NCBI GenBank assembly: GCA_016859345.1
Contig: CM029111.1
Location: 10,102,714 to 10,166,713 of the forward strand
DNA from: Istiophorus platypterus
Lineage: Eukaryota; Chordata; Actinopteri; Istiophoriformes; Istiophoridae
DNA: 64,000 nt
Direction: 5' to 3'
Part shown: positions 25,133 through 39,957 of the stretch, piece by piece
Layout: every line of letters begins with the position of its first letter
How positions within the stretch are numbered: position 1 is the stretch's first letter
Program-made: the position numbers and the translations under genes
Notes under the pieces: generated by a model
Databases searched by the model: none
Told to the model about the DNA's origin: nothing
Seen by the model: the letters and a program-made list of their open reading frames with translations, nothing else

Positions 25133-25174
<42 letters not shown>

Positions 25175-28100
25175 GTGTAAGCCCTACATGTTAACACCTT
25201 GGCACCCTACAAAGTTTACATAGTTTAATCAGTAACACTTGAACATTTCATCTCCCCTCCCCATTGGTTCATAGACCTGGGGTCCCCAGACATGAACTCT
25301 GCATTTGGACTCCTCTCCATTAACCAGGCAGGGAGGGTCTGATGAAAGACACTATCTAGATGCATATGGAAAATGTAGGATCAAGTATTTTAAGAGCTTG
25401 ACTCATACTAGAAACTAAAAGTCAGGATATTCTGGCCTCTCCTGCTTTAATTTTGACCTATTTTAAATAAAGCCCTTCATGAAGGTTATGATGTTCATTT
25501 TTTTATTGAAACATTTTAGAGTTGTGGATTTATCTTTATGGTCCTTTTGAAAATTGCAGGTTGTGTTGCCGTTGAATTTTATTGTGCAATACCACCCAAC
25601 TGTCCCCCAAATTTATATCACCAAGGATAGCCTAAATAATAGGAACACATCTTTATAACATAATATTGTTATAAGAACCGCAAACTACATCCTCCAAAAT
25701 GAAGAACACCTCTAAATGAACAATTTCAACAAAAACATTATATAAGAAAAACATTATAAAATTATAAGAATATTCTAAAGCCCCATCTAGGGAGGGTCAT
25801 TGCAAATTAGCTTAGGCTATAAGCACTGTGTTATGCAAAATTGGTTCACGCCATATACTGTACTTCTTCCTATACAAATAACCATTAAATGAATACTTTG
25901 CCTGACATGGCAACAAACACATACACAAACTCTTTTCATCTGTCCTTTGTAGCAATTTTTGATTAATGTTTTATGTCTAATCATATGTGTGCATCATCAG
26001 AAAACACTGATTTTATCCTTCAGGTATAAGACATCCATGTGAGACCAAATTTGACAATCATCTGCAGGACCTGGAGCACAGCAATTACACATTAAACATC
26101 CCGCTGATCCCCACTACACCAGAAGAGATGGAGGACATGTTCAGACTTTGTTCCCACGTTCGCTTTAAAATCCCTCAGCAGGTCAGGTCCGCACTTGCAT
26201 CTGACAGTGTTATGAATTGCAGAGTGGGTAGTAGTTGTGAAATATGCTTAAGATTGAAGAATAGGGTGCAGAATAATAATCAAACTACTCAATTTTTCAA
26301 AGGTTGCTCATTTTGATGGTTGATTAAAGGTGTTTTTTATTGTTTAGATTCTCCAAGGATTGGTAGATGTTCGGCAGCCTCACAACATATTTTACCAAGA
26401 AGGTTAGTTCACCATGGCATGAAAAATTTCAGGATTTCCTATGTAAGCACACCGTCTAGTCCATGTGACCAACTTGTACGTTTATTTCTCTCTTTTCTTT
26501 ATTAGTATTTATGGAGATTGTTAGTGAGAAATCCAGATATGCCTTACAGGATCACTTACATCTGATCACCGCACCTTTACATGTGATATGGGGCAAACAA
26601 GACCAGGTAACTACGATGTTCAGTGGTGTAGCAGATGAATCTTGACCTTGTACATATGTATCCTCAGTGGGCCTCCTTTCCTTTTTAATACATCCATTGT
26701 TGTACCTGTACAAATAACTGCATTAACAAGCTGACACATCCATCTGCACTGGCTATTGGGGTACTCAGTAATGAAGTGTTAAGAGGCGTATATAAGAAGG
26801 CCTGACGGTCTGAAATCTCAGCATATTTCAGCCTCTTTTCTTTATATACTGTAATGACTATGTGAAGTTTTTACTATTACGAACATCATGGTTTTTAGGT
26901 CTTCATGATATCCGAGGCATGAGACAAAGGTTTACACTGAAACCATGTTCTTTTACAGAATTAAAGTTAATCACAGTCAAACAAGTCTTAGTCCTGCCTG
27001 TTACAACATGGAAGTAGAATAATTAAATTTAAAGGCACAATCCAAATACATACAAAAAATGTATACCCACTATTAAAAGTGAAAAGAAAGGATTAGACCC
27101 TGCTACATTCTCAGACTGACTGACTGCCTTTAATATGATGGTGTAATGTTAGATAATAATGAAGTCATTGAATTTTTCTGATGCTGATGAAGATTTATTT
27201 GCATTGGTTATTTTTGTAAACACAGTAGTAAAGTTCATCATAAAATGGCAGTAAACCGATCATATTTCAAAGGTTTTTACTCAAGATAAATTGTAAGACA
27301 TGGTTACTAGAGTTTCTAAATGTTGCGTATGAAACATAGTATACAATAAAACAGACTACTTGATGTCATTGCTTTTCAGTGTAAACTGTTGCAAATTACT
27401 GCTTGAATGACTTTTAGTTGCCACTTTAAGAGCTGAGCTTGTCTGATTTCCTCAGTAACATCAGAAGACGGGGATGATGACCTGTAGCTGATGATAATGA
27501 TAATAAATTTGATTTTATGCGCTTTTTAGGTAGAGGAAAAAAAATACCCATATTAAACCGTTCTGAAACACTGCCAGCAAGTTGTGTCCACTGAATTTTA
27601 TCAAAAGTGCTTTCTCTCACTCAAAACACTAATATCACCGCAGTATTTTTTATCATTATCAATTAGGTATATAAGAAATTAAGATTCACGGATTAAAAAA
27701 CAAAACAAAACAACAACTTAAGGTTTTCAGGCAACCTCCGGGCTTTCTGAGGTCCCTCCCTATGTGGGGCCTGGGTACCGAGGCCCACTTTTCCCATTAC
27801 TACTACACCCTTGATGACGTTTCATTATTACAGTAACTCACCAAAGCCTATATAAATACAGACGAGATTCCCAGGGGGGTGTTATTTAAACTAACCCTGA
27901 GATTCATGTGGCTGTAACCTGAGGTTGGTGGCTCAGGTTTCGCCAGCTGCTCAGTTTAATGTCTGAAAAGAGAAACGTCAGTCTCCTACCTAGATAGCCG
28001 TGACCATTTCCCATCTATTTGTCCAGGTGGTGGATGTCTCTGGAGCGACAGTCATTGCAGAAGCATTGCCCGGCTGCAGAGTGGACCTGCTGGAGAACTG

Positions 28101-28206
28101 TGGCCACTCCGTGGTGATGGAAAGGCCCTGTCGGACCGCCAAACTCATCCTGGAGTTCATCATTTTGCAGCAGGATGCCAGGGGAGGCGCGAAGAAATCC
28201 TCCTGA
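22555..28206 (+). CDS. abhd6: Monoacylglycerol lipase ABHD6
   Basis: A membrane-anchored serine hydrolase that cleaves monoacylglycerols such as 2-arachidonoylglycerol, and lysophospholipids including BMP lipids, at plasma-membrane and endolysosomal membranes. Coding exons: 22555-22679, 24153-24309, 24715-24828, 24952-25084, 26024-26181, 26348-26402, 26506-26606, 28027-28206. All phases agree and give 340 residues (337 in human). The N-terminal signal anchor is LFIIAAGTLAIPILAFVASF. The oxyanion region is LMLHGFSAHKD. The nucleophile is Ser150 in GTSMGG, the acid Asp280 in GKQDQ and the base His308 in ENCGHS; each is exactly two residues beyond the human position. The protein is intact. The C-terminus GGAKKSS is lineage-specific. 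Fish carry abhd6a and abhd6b; I cannot tell which this is, but the slmap and kctd6 neighbours match the human ABHD6 locus. Confidence 0.97.
24090..24137. repeat. (AT)n microsatellite by abhd6 exon 2 acceptor
   Basis: About 24 AT units ending 16 bases before the exon at 24153. Only CCTGCTCCTCTACAG separates the array from the splice site. Confidence 0.9.
25098..25178. repeat. (GT)n/(CTGT)n compound microsatellite
   Basis: Begins 13 bases after the donor of the active-site serine exon of abhd6 (exon end 25084). GT units are followed by about 11 CTGT units. Confidence 0.9.
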
Positions 28207-28411
28207 ACGAAAGACTTTCGATCATGTCCTTCCGTTCTAATGCTTCATCTGTTCCTTATACGTGACTTGCATATGCACACATATGTCCACACTTAAAAAA
28301 AAAACAACATTAAGGCAGTAGGCCAGGTTCATGCAGTTGTGTTCCAGCATTTCGCTCATGTTCGAAAAAATTCGCATTTTAATTTGTAATGCAAAAAAAC
28401 TGGATGGTGAT

Positions 28412-28417
28412 AATAAA
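28412..28417 (+). terminator. abhd6 poly(A) signal
   Basis: AATAAA 206 bases after the abhd6 stop, giving a short 3' UTR that ends just before the kctd6 promoter. Confidence 0.6.
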
Positions 28418-28494
28418 AGCCTCATGCATGTATCTGAGTGCAGACGTATGAATGGATGTACTCATGCAAAGGTGCGACTGGTTGCAGCAGGGCC

Positions 28495-28616
28495 TCTTCC
28501 TCCCCCTCCTCCACCTCCTCCCCCTGCCCCTCCTCTTCCCCCTTCTCCTCCCCCTCCTCCCTCTCCACCTCCTCCTCCTCCTCTTCCCCCTTCTCCTCCT
28601 CCTCCTCCTCCTCCTT
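28495..28616. repeat. (CCT)n polypyrimidine tract
   Basis: About 120 bp of nearly pure C/T on the plus strand (CCTCCTCCC units), between the abhd6 poly(A) signal and the kctd6 promoter. It produces spurious proline- and glutamate-rich ORFs in several frames. Polypurine-polypyrimidine tracts like this can form triplex DNA. Confidence 0.85.
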
Positions 28617-28930
28617 CCTTATGTGCGCAGTTTCGCTGCAGCCTGGATCCGAGCACAGCTGCCCGGTGCGACCAGCGGCGAACATCGATGCCTACCTCGG
28701 CGCACAGTTAAACCTCAACCGGAGGCCGCTGTCACAGGACCACGAACGACGACAACAACAACAACAACAACAAAGGACGGGACGGGAAGGGAGAAGGCGG
28801 GTAAGGCTTCGTTTTATAGTCTACTTTAATCCCGGGTTTTCTAATTAAGACCTTAGGATGGCTCAGGCATGCTAGCTGGTTTAGCATGCTAGCTAAGAAG
28901 TATCGAGCCGTGAGCTAGCAGCTTCCGTTC
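28617..28930 (+). promoter_or_regulatory. kctd6: kctd6 CpG promoter and noncoding exon 1
   Basis: A CpG-rich block ending in a noncoding first exon whose donor is at 28801 (GCGG then GTAAGG). It contains a (CAA)n run at about 28751-28771. Two copies of GCATGCTAGCT occur at about 28868-28895, and more GCTAGC words lie nearby. The second exon opens at 29987 after TTTTCCACAG. Confidence 0.65.
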
Positions 28931-29986
28931 AAACGTTTCCCGTGCGGCGTTTGCGATGCATTTCCCCCCGATGCACCAAACTACGCCCAAGCCGGATCGG
29001 CGACTCGACAACGTCGACGTTTTTGGGAAAACGAGTGCCTTCCGTTGGCTCGTCCTCCAGCCCGGTTCACGGCAGAGAGCGAAGCCGAGGCTGGAGGCTA
29101 CTCGGAGCATCAGCCATCACACGGACATCAGCTGGCTCCTGGAAACGGCCGGTGGAGGGTTCAGGCTCCTGCTGCCGCTTCTGCTGCTGCTGCTGTATGA
29201 GAAACTCAGTGAATGCAAGTCAATGGGTTTAAGTTCATTTCAGAAGCGCCAGGTTCCTTTTGCTCCGAGGAGCCAGTATTTGTGATCTCTGCTCCTGAGT
29301 CCAGATCGATAAACGTGGAAACACAAACACGCAGTTCAGAGTAAATTCTCCACCATCGAAACCAAAGCCGACGGAAGTATCTAATTCAGTAGCTGTTGTG
29401 GATCAGCAGTCACATTATCTCCAAAGGGAGAAAACTTTCCTGGGCTGCATCTGGCAGCTGTTTCATCGACAGTTAACCAGCCAGATATTTTCTCAATTAA
29501 TCGTTTAAAATACGAAGAATATGCCTGTTAAAATTTCCCAGAGCTCTAAGGAAAGTCCTCATGTTGTCCTCAAGATCCGTTTCCCATCATGAACGATAAA
29601 GGGAGGCATAAGACTTTAACATTTGAAAAGCTGGAACTGAAATAGTTTCAGTTTTGCTTAACAAAAAAAAAGACTAAATGATTGTTTGTCAAGAGTTGCC
29701 GACATTGCGTTCTGCAGCTTTAGTCTAGAGTTGCAAGTAATCTAACTAACATAATGTGATTTAGAATAACATAACTCACAAATGCTTGACTATAATATGT
29801 GTATTTATCCACAAAGCTTCCGGATGGAGCATTAATCTTCTTCACACACACACACACACACACACATAGAGAGGTGCAGCAAACTCTCATCTGTGCTGAA
29901 AGACAAATGATTTTACTGTGTCCCTTATTTTCATCGCCTGACTTTGTTACAGCTTGTGTTGATGTGACTGTTTTTCTTTTCCACAG
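28801..29986 (+). other. kctd6 first intron
   Basis: CpG-rich at its start, with an ORF of about 110 codons at 28956-29285 that resembles nothing I know and lacks a splice context. A (CA)n run of 12 units lies at 29843-29866. Otherwise unique AT-rich sequence. Confidence 0.45.
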
Positions 29987-30058
29987 GTGAAACTGAAATA
30001 ACCAAACCATACCTGTTCCCTCTAATTTGGTTCTGACCAAGTGGGTATTGCTCTACAA

Positions 30059-30864
30059 ATGGATAATGGAGACTGGGGCCATAGGGTAAGAGAGCATAGG
30101 TTATGCAAATGCTGACGTATTTAAACTTCACAAAAACACGCGATTCTTAAGTTGTTCTCTGCTCCTTTTTGCTTCAGATGACTACTCCTGTTACCTTGAA
30201 CGTTGGAGGCCACCTGTACACCACCAGTTTATCCACCCTGCAGCGCTATCCAGACTCCATGCTGGGTGCCATGTTCAGGGGAGATTTCCCCACAACTCGC
30301 GATTCCCGAGGGAATTATTTCATCGATCGAGATGGAACGCTTTTCCGTTACATCCTGAACTTCCTGCGGACGTCCGAGCTCACCCTCCCTGTGGATTTCA
30401 CAGAGACGGACCTCCTGAGGAAAGAGGCGGACTTCTACCAGATCGAACCTTTGATCCAGTGCCTTAACGATCCCAAGCCGCTGTACCCTCCAGACATCTT
30501 CGAGCAGGTCGTGGAGCTCTCAAGCACTCGGAAACTGTCGAAATACTCAAACCCGGTTGCTGTTATCATCACACAGCTAACCATAACTACGAAGGTCCAT
30601 GCCCTGCTGGAGGGTATTTCCAACAACTTCACCAAGTGGAACAAACACATGATGGACACTAGAGACTGCCAGGTGTCGTTCACCTTCGGACCATGTGACT
30701 ATCATCAAGAGGTCTCCCTAAGGGTTCACCTCATGGACTACATTATGAAACAAGGCTTCACTATCAGGAATACGCGTGTGCATCACATGAGTGAACGTGC
30801 GAACGAGAACACGGTGGAGCATCACTGGACTTTCTGTAGACCAGCTCACAAAGTTGAAGACTGA
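30059..30864 (+). CDS. kctd6: BTB/POZ adaptor KCTD6
   Basis: KCTD6 is a substrate adaptor for CUL3 ubiquitin ligases; known mammalian substrates are HDAC1 (dampening Hedgehog signalling) and a small ankyrin-1 isoform in muscle. Coding exons are 30059-30085 (MDNGDWGHR) and 30178-30864; the product is 237 residues, the same length as human. The short first coding exon was chosen because MDNGDWG is the conserved vertebrate N-terminus and the donor GTAAGA and acceptor CTTCAG join in phase 0. The T1-type BTB domain occupies about residues 12-112, from VTLNVGGHLYTTSLSTLQRY to EADFYQIEPLIQCL. The C-terminal half (about 135-237) is almost identical to mammalian KCTD6, ending VEHHWTFCRPAHKVED. No defects. 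A poly(A) signal lies at 31025-31030. Confidence 0.97.
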
Positions 30865-31024
30865 GATATAGCACAAATGTTGTGGATGATGTTTGTTTTT
30901 TATATTTCACAAATATTCATATAAGAAGGATCGAATTAGACCTCTCATAATAATGATTTATCTTTTCTTATTTTGATCATTGTGTTAAAGTGCATGAACT
31001 TCAAAGTCCAGACAGCATTAAAAC

Positions 31025-31030
31025 AATAAA
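31025..31030 (+). terminator. kctd6 poly(A) signal
   Basis: AATAAA 161 bases after the kctd6 stop codon. Later AT-rich sequence could hold further signals. Confidence 0.55.
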
Positions 31031-34240
<3,210 letters not shown>

Positions 34241-34620
34241 TTTGCCCCCCCCCCCAATTCGACTGCTCGTAATTCGGTTTTTAAAAGATTTCACTTGAAC
34301 GCACCATTGCGAATCTCCGTGGGTGCGTTTGTTTTGACCGTCCGACGTCGAGCTGACGTAGGAACCTTCTCCACATTCTACTCTACCCCGCTCACTCGCT
34401 TTACGCCGGGTGGGAAACAGCGAGCGCCCCCGTCCCATTGCCGTCGCTCTCGTAACCGCTTCTCCGGAGGACGAGAGACCGGCTCATGTCGCTCCGTGCC
34501 CGGGTCAACCTGCCCTAAGACCCCCCGCTAACCACCGTGAACCCCCGTTAACCCCCGTGAACCACCGTGAACCACCGCGGACCGTTTATCGAGACTTGCG
34601 TGTGTCTGTCAGCCGCCGGG
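34241..34620 (+). promoter_or_regulatory. uqcc5: uqcc5 CpG promoter region
   Basis: A GC- and CpG-rich block just before the ATG at 34621. It contains a run of ten-base units close to AACCACCGTG, about five copies at 34527-34580, probably in the 5' UTR. Further GCTAGC/TTAGC words and the tandem AGCTA repeat at about 35010-35032 lie downstream of the start. Confidence 0.55.
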
Positions 34621-37600
34621 ATGTTTAATCGGAGCAGAAACCTGAAACATTTACTGAGCCTCGTCCCGGGTAAACGTCGCCTCGGGACGTACAGGTTCCT
34701 CCCTATCTTCTTCTGCATCGGCGGGGCCATGGAGTGGATCATGATCAACGTCAGGATAGGAAGAGAGACTTTCTGTGAGTGTAAAATCGACAAAACCGAG
34801 AGTCTGTCCGATGCCGAAGCCTTTAGTTATCCAGCTAGCCTGGTGCTGGTTAGCCCCTTAGCTACCGTATGTACCTGCTCGGCGTCCGTCAAACGATAAG
34901 ACCCGAACTTGCCAAGTTGCACATGTGATTTCCATTTAATACTTTCTGACCCGCTATAGTTTTTAGTACAATCTGCCACGAAAAGCTCCCTCCCTCAACT
35001 CTAGACGTCTAAGCTAAGCTAAGCTAAGCTACGTGAAATCTGCCCTGTTGCAGCAGTGCAATGTGTTTACAGCGAACCTACCGCCGTAGACTGCCCCGGG
35101 GCATAAAATTGCTCTTGGGCTCCAATTTGCCTCCACTATATATAGTTCATTACTGCCCCAGTTACCCAGAGTCCAACCAGTTACCCCACAGCTGATATTG
35201 TTGAGGTTGATTCATCAAATAGGCGATTGACGGTAACTAAATTTGCCAACAACGCCAAAAAATCCACTGACACCAGCTCGAGTAGTGAGTATTTGCCCGT
35301 TTCCACAGCAGGATGGAGGATGGAGGATGGAGAACCTGTCTTAGTTGATAAATTGACTTGAGAGGTGCAGATTTCCTGATAAATTTGCTATTGAACAGAT
35401 GATGTAGTCCCGTATGATATGGCTAAACCTGGGGCTTTTGGGGCCCCTGGCTGGTGATCAAGCCCTGCCTGCTCCCAGGACTAAGCTTGTGTACAGACTT
35501 GGGCCACAACACCCTTGTCAAACGTGTCAATTATATCCTCAAACTTTCCCTTGTTTCAGAGTCACTCCCCAGTCCTCTTCTCTAGTACCATTACAGAACA
35601 TGAATAAATGAGAGGAAACAGAAAACTTCCCTTTTAAGTGGCTAACACTACAGAGTAAGCTGCTTTGGAGGACCAGACTATTGGAGCACGCTCTGTAAAA
35701 ATAACTTATCACAATATATTTTGATTCGGTATTGATTAAGTGATAGTGTTTTTGGTGTTAATGTAGGTCTTGAAAAGTCTAGATTTTAATAAGTCTTTAT
35801 TTTAATTTGAGGTCTTATATATTTCCTAGCCTGCAGCATGCAGTAGTCTCACTTATAATTTATTTATTTTTCTTTTAAATCTAATTTAAGCACAAAATGC
35901 CTGGAAAAATCAGTGCTATTGTTCCAGACCTCTGATTTCATTTAAAATTTATATGTAGGCCTTTAACGTCATTTTTTAAATTGGTGAATAAATCCATCTG
36001 TTCATCGATCTATTTTCCCTTATCCAGATCTAGATCACATTTAATTAATAATTAAAGATATTACCAGCAGTTATTGTTATATACAACTGATACTCAATTT
36101 GCAGTAATATAAAAAAGAGAAAACAGGAAATCTAGACATTTGAGAACCTTTAAGAAGAAAATTTTTGGCATTTTTACTTGATTAATGATGTAAACAAGTC
36201 ATTGGTTACCAGAATTGTTGCCTTTTGATTTTCTGTCAGTTAACTAAATGGCTAAATTATGTAATTGTTAAAGCTATAACATGTATTATTGGATTGTAAT
36301 TATTGATGAATTAATGTGTAAGCAGAATTTTGATGTTGTAATTAAAATACTGTGAAGAAGTCTAAACACTACATCATAATTTTGTCTTCAAAATAACTAG
36401 TACTATAACTGTCAAAAACAATTTAGCAGAATATTTTCCTCAGATATGTAGTGGAGTAGAGATGTACCATAGATTGATATAAAAAGGAAAAACACATGTA
36501 AATGTAACTCAAATATAGTATTTAAAGACAGTGTTTAATTCAATATACTTTCAAGCGCTCTTTCAAGTTATTGATATTGTATTGACACGTCTGTAGCTGT
36601 ACCTTTAGAGGATTGATATACCACAGGGTCACTCAAAAGACTGAGAAGAAAAAGAACCCCAGTGTGTTTCTGCTCTCACTGAACCCATATTACATTATTC
36701 CAGATGTGCTCAAATGTACCATTGCAGGAGAACTAAAAAAGCTCAGAATCCTCTTCTATTATAAAAGGGGAAGGGGGGCACATTTTATCCTGGTGTGTTC
36801 TGAGGCCATTTCAGGTTATAGAGAAATGTTTTCCTGAGAAACAGAACAGAAAACAGGCTCCTATTTGTAATTTCATTCCTCAGCTTGTAAGTAGTTTACT
36901 TGTTACATATTTTTTCGGATTTGAAAAGGGTCTGCAGGAGAACCAATAGGCCTCTCTTTCACAGAAGAAATTTCGACTTGTCATAGTAGGAAAACAACAA
37001 GTTGGATGAAAAATAAAAGCATTATAACTGAATTTCTGCTGCCTCGGTTTCATAGTCCTGGTAGAGACATTTTTTTTCAGAGAAGACGTCTTGACTTGTT
37101 CTTGGAGTAAAAACACAGGTCAAAAAACCTTTGCCAAGGATGGCTCGGTTCCATAAGGTGTCCCAGTAAGCCATGACAGTGAGCCAGCATCCTGGAACTG
37201 GCTAATCTAAACAGAATACCATGGTTATGAATGTTTTGAACCACACCTTTTGCTTTTCCTGCCATGACAAGCCAAAACATCTGCTGTGGAAAAAGGTCTT
37301 TTGCATGTGTGCTGACTCACTCTCTCTGTCATAGCTTACAAGGGCACTTGAGTGGAACAGAACCACTGTTAATGTTTTGGGAACACCCAAACTTTTCCTA
37401 CTTTGACATGTCAAAATGTCTACTGTTATAGTTAACAAGACATGGGTGGCAAACTTCAGCCATCCACAATGTTGTCTCAGTAGTCCAGCGTATGTCATTT
37501 TTTTTATTCACTGCAGCTTTAACTGTACCAAAGCTGTGCCGCAGAAATCTCATTTCGGTCTCTTCCTTTTTTTCTTGTTTTTTTTTTTTTCTTGCCAGAT

Positions 37601-37690
37601 GATGTCTACAGAAGAAAACAATCAGAGCGAGCACACCAGCAGAAGATAGCCGAAGGACTGACAGTTCCTAATGATCCTGCAGCCAAATGA
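34621..37690 (+). CDS. uqcc5: Complex III assembly factor UQCC5 (SMIM4)
   Basis: A small inner-mitochondrial-membrane protein needed for early cytochrome b and complex III assembly. Two coding exons, 34621-34774 and 37599-37690, join as T|AT to give Tyr and 81 residues. The core YRFLPIFFCIGGAMEWIMI is the family's membrane segment, with VPGKRRLGT before it and the invariant RIGRETFYDVYRRK after it. Mammalian SMIM4 is about 70 residues. The fish protein is longer because of a C-terminal extension, IAEGLTVPNDPAAK. The 2.8-kb intron contains part of a fish palindromic repeat. A poly(A) signal is at 38175-38180. The older name is smim4. Confidence 0.93.
36060..36260 (+). repeat. Fragment of 'gggctgcaactaa' fish repeat
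   Basis: Contains ACATTTGAGAACCTTTAAGA and TTTTTGGCATTTTTACTTGA, followed by TTAATGATGTAAAC and TTGATTTTCTGTCAG. This is the right half of the same palindromic family as at 21535-21884. It lies in the uqcc5 intron. Confidence 0.55.
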
Positions 37691-38174
37691 ATGACGTTCT
37701 GATTTGATTTGGACTTCAGATGGTCAAAGGACACGTTCTTGGACTCCCGCTCCCTTATGTTTTAAACAAGCTCGAACAAATATCATAGCATGTTAACTGG
37801 GTTACAACAACAAGAACTGTATCATAGTTATAAGGAGTCAAACCTGAAGGGCTGATGGAGAAATCTCTTCCAACATGCAACTTTTATTGTTTATATGGTC
37901 TTCGGTTTAAGAAGCAATGGCAAGTGATAATTTGGCTGTTGTGAGATCAAGCAGCATTTGTTCACGATAACCATACCCAGGGCTCAATATTGATTTGAAA
38001 GCAAATCTGTTGATCTGTCATGTTGAAATCATTGCATAGCACCTGCCAGGACAGAGCAATCTCAGCCAAATTGGAACTAAAGAAAAAATGCAAAAAGACC
38101 TTTTGTATTTATAGACATCTTGGATGATTTTGCACAGATGTGTCTCATACTGGCAGACAGAATTGATAAGAAAT

Positions 38175-38180
38175 AATAAA
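38175..38180 (+). terminator. uqcc5 poly(A) signal
   Basis: AATAAA 485 bases after the uqcc5 stop and 222 bases before the convergent ogn stop codon. Confidence 0.55.
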
Positions 38181-38401
38181 CACAAGCTCTCTCTTTCCCT
38201 TGTCTAAATCTGCTCTGTAATTATATGATTTCTGAGTATAAAAAAAACTGCTATGTTGTCTTGTACTGTAAATTTAAGTATATAAAACGTAACTTAAGAA
38301 CTGTATTTTGTAAATGGTATTTTTACTATCTCTCTGTCTGCATCCTTCAGTTTACACGAACCCCCCTCATTTACCTCTGTCAAAAGCAAGCTTTGGTAGT
38401 T

Positions 38402-39957
38402 TCAGTAGTACCATCCAACAGGGAGAGAATGCAGACAGATGAAGCTGTTAGGGTACTGCCACAGCTTGATGGGGTTCCCATCCAATCTCACCTCGTGCAT
38501 GTTGGTCCGGATGTAGTAACTGGTGTTACCTTTGCAGAACGTCTGATCTGTTATAGTTGAGATGTTGTTGTTCTGCGGGAGACCAATCCAAGAATACAAA
38601 ATTGGCCCATAACATAACTACTACTGGCGCCGCAGACGGAGAAAAATCTAATCACTTCTGCAGAGAACCTCTGAACAGTTGCAGTGAATCACAGATGAAC
38701 TTACATGCAGGTGCACAACATGAAGTGACTCTGGAAGTTGGGGCACTGCTGTCAGTTCATTGTTTCCAAGGTGAAGATATGCCAGTCTCGTGAGTTTCTG
38801 CAACAACAGAAGACCGTTATCTCAGATAAGGCCGCTTGCTCTGTCACACATCCAAAGTACAAAATATCTGACAAAATTTAGCATGAGATAAGTGGAATCA
38901 CTTGCTAACTTACTTTAAAAGCAGTTGCCTTTACACCCTTGGTTTTAAGCTTGTTGAAATTAGCATCGAATAAAACTAGCTTGGTGGGAAGTGTAGGAAG
39001 TTTGGTCAGTCTATTTTTTGCAAGAGTGAGCTCCTCAAGATTGGGAAGTTTGGAAAAAGCTCCATCTTCTATCTCAGCAATGAGATTCTCGCTGAGGTCA
39101 ATTATTTTTAAAGTGGCTGAAAAAAAAAAGAGAGAGCTTAGAAAATGACATGCACAAGAGGAGAATTAGTTGAATATTTTCATGACTTCTATTTACCCAT
39201 GTCTGCAAAGTCTTTATTGCGTATTTTTGTGATTTTGTTGAAACGAGCATAAAGAAATGCTGTTTCCTTTGGCAGTGCTGGGACGGCTGACATTTCAGGG
39301 TTCACCTCCTCACAGTAAACAGATCCGCTCAGGCAAACACACAGTAGACATGTCGGCATCTCTGAAAAGATCACATTTTTTTGTTTTTGTTTCTGATTGT
39401 CACAGTTTTATTATCTACATAAACAGTTTTTCGTATTTGTCTTTTGAATAAGTCACCCAAGTGGTTTCGGCGATGGGACTGTGCAGCTTAAAAGGCATTA
39501 CACACAGTTTAGATGAGGACACTTGATCGGCCCCATTATTACATAATACGGGCTTTAGCTACATTCACAAAAATGTGGAAGAATGCCTCGGCATGTGTTG
39601 CATAATCAGCTTTGAAACAGTTGTTGAAAACTATTTATCTGTTCAAACAAAGCTTACCATGGGCTCTTTGAGCTGCTGGGTCAGTGTCCGAGTTTTCGGG
39701 GAAGCCATAGTCAGGAGGGTTTACAATGTCGTCCTGCAAAAAGAAAAAAAATCTTCGTAATATCTGTTCTTTTCTGCCCATCTCGGACTATTATGCATTT
39801 CTGCATTTCCTCCACCTGCTCATTCGCACGGTGTTCAAACTCCAGATGATATTTTTACCTTAGGTTTCCATGCTTCCATGTATTCCTGTTTTGCTGGAGA
39901 AGACAGTATCCATGGGAGCATAACAGATGTGAAAATTAAAGTCCCCAATTGCATCAT
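38402..39957 (-). CDS. ogn: Osteoglycin/mimecan, class III SLRP
   Basis: A secreted small leucine-rich-repeat protein of the extracellular matrix that binds collagen and affects fibril growth. Coding exons in transcript order: 39957-39859, 39733-39658, 39361-39197, 39116-38914, 38797-38705, 38572-38402. The product is 268 residues (298 in human). A signal peptide opens the protein (LGTLIFTSVMLPWILSSPA). The class III cysteine cluster C-x2-C-x-C-x6-C lies at residues 63-75 in MPTCLLCVCLSGSVYCEEV, identical to mammalian OGN. LRRs follow (LPNLEELTLAKNRLTKLP, KLTRLAYLHLGNNELTAVP), then the C-terminal ear with LDGNPIKLWQYPNSFICL. The N-terminal acidic/tyrosine region is shorter than in mammals, which explains most of the length difference. 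Two adjacent ATGs start the ORF; I used the first. No omd or aspn neighbour is visible. Confidence 0.95.

Noticed and set aside
28331..28848. Long proline-rich and glutamate-rich ORFs on both strands
   Set aside because: They are translations of the (CCT)n tract in the abhd6-kctd6 gap; no splice or homology support.
28956..29285. 110-codon ORF in kctd6 intron 1
   Set aside because: Lies in GC-rich sequence between a good donor and acceptor of kctd6; no family resemblance; open frames are common in CpG-rich DNA.
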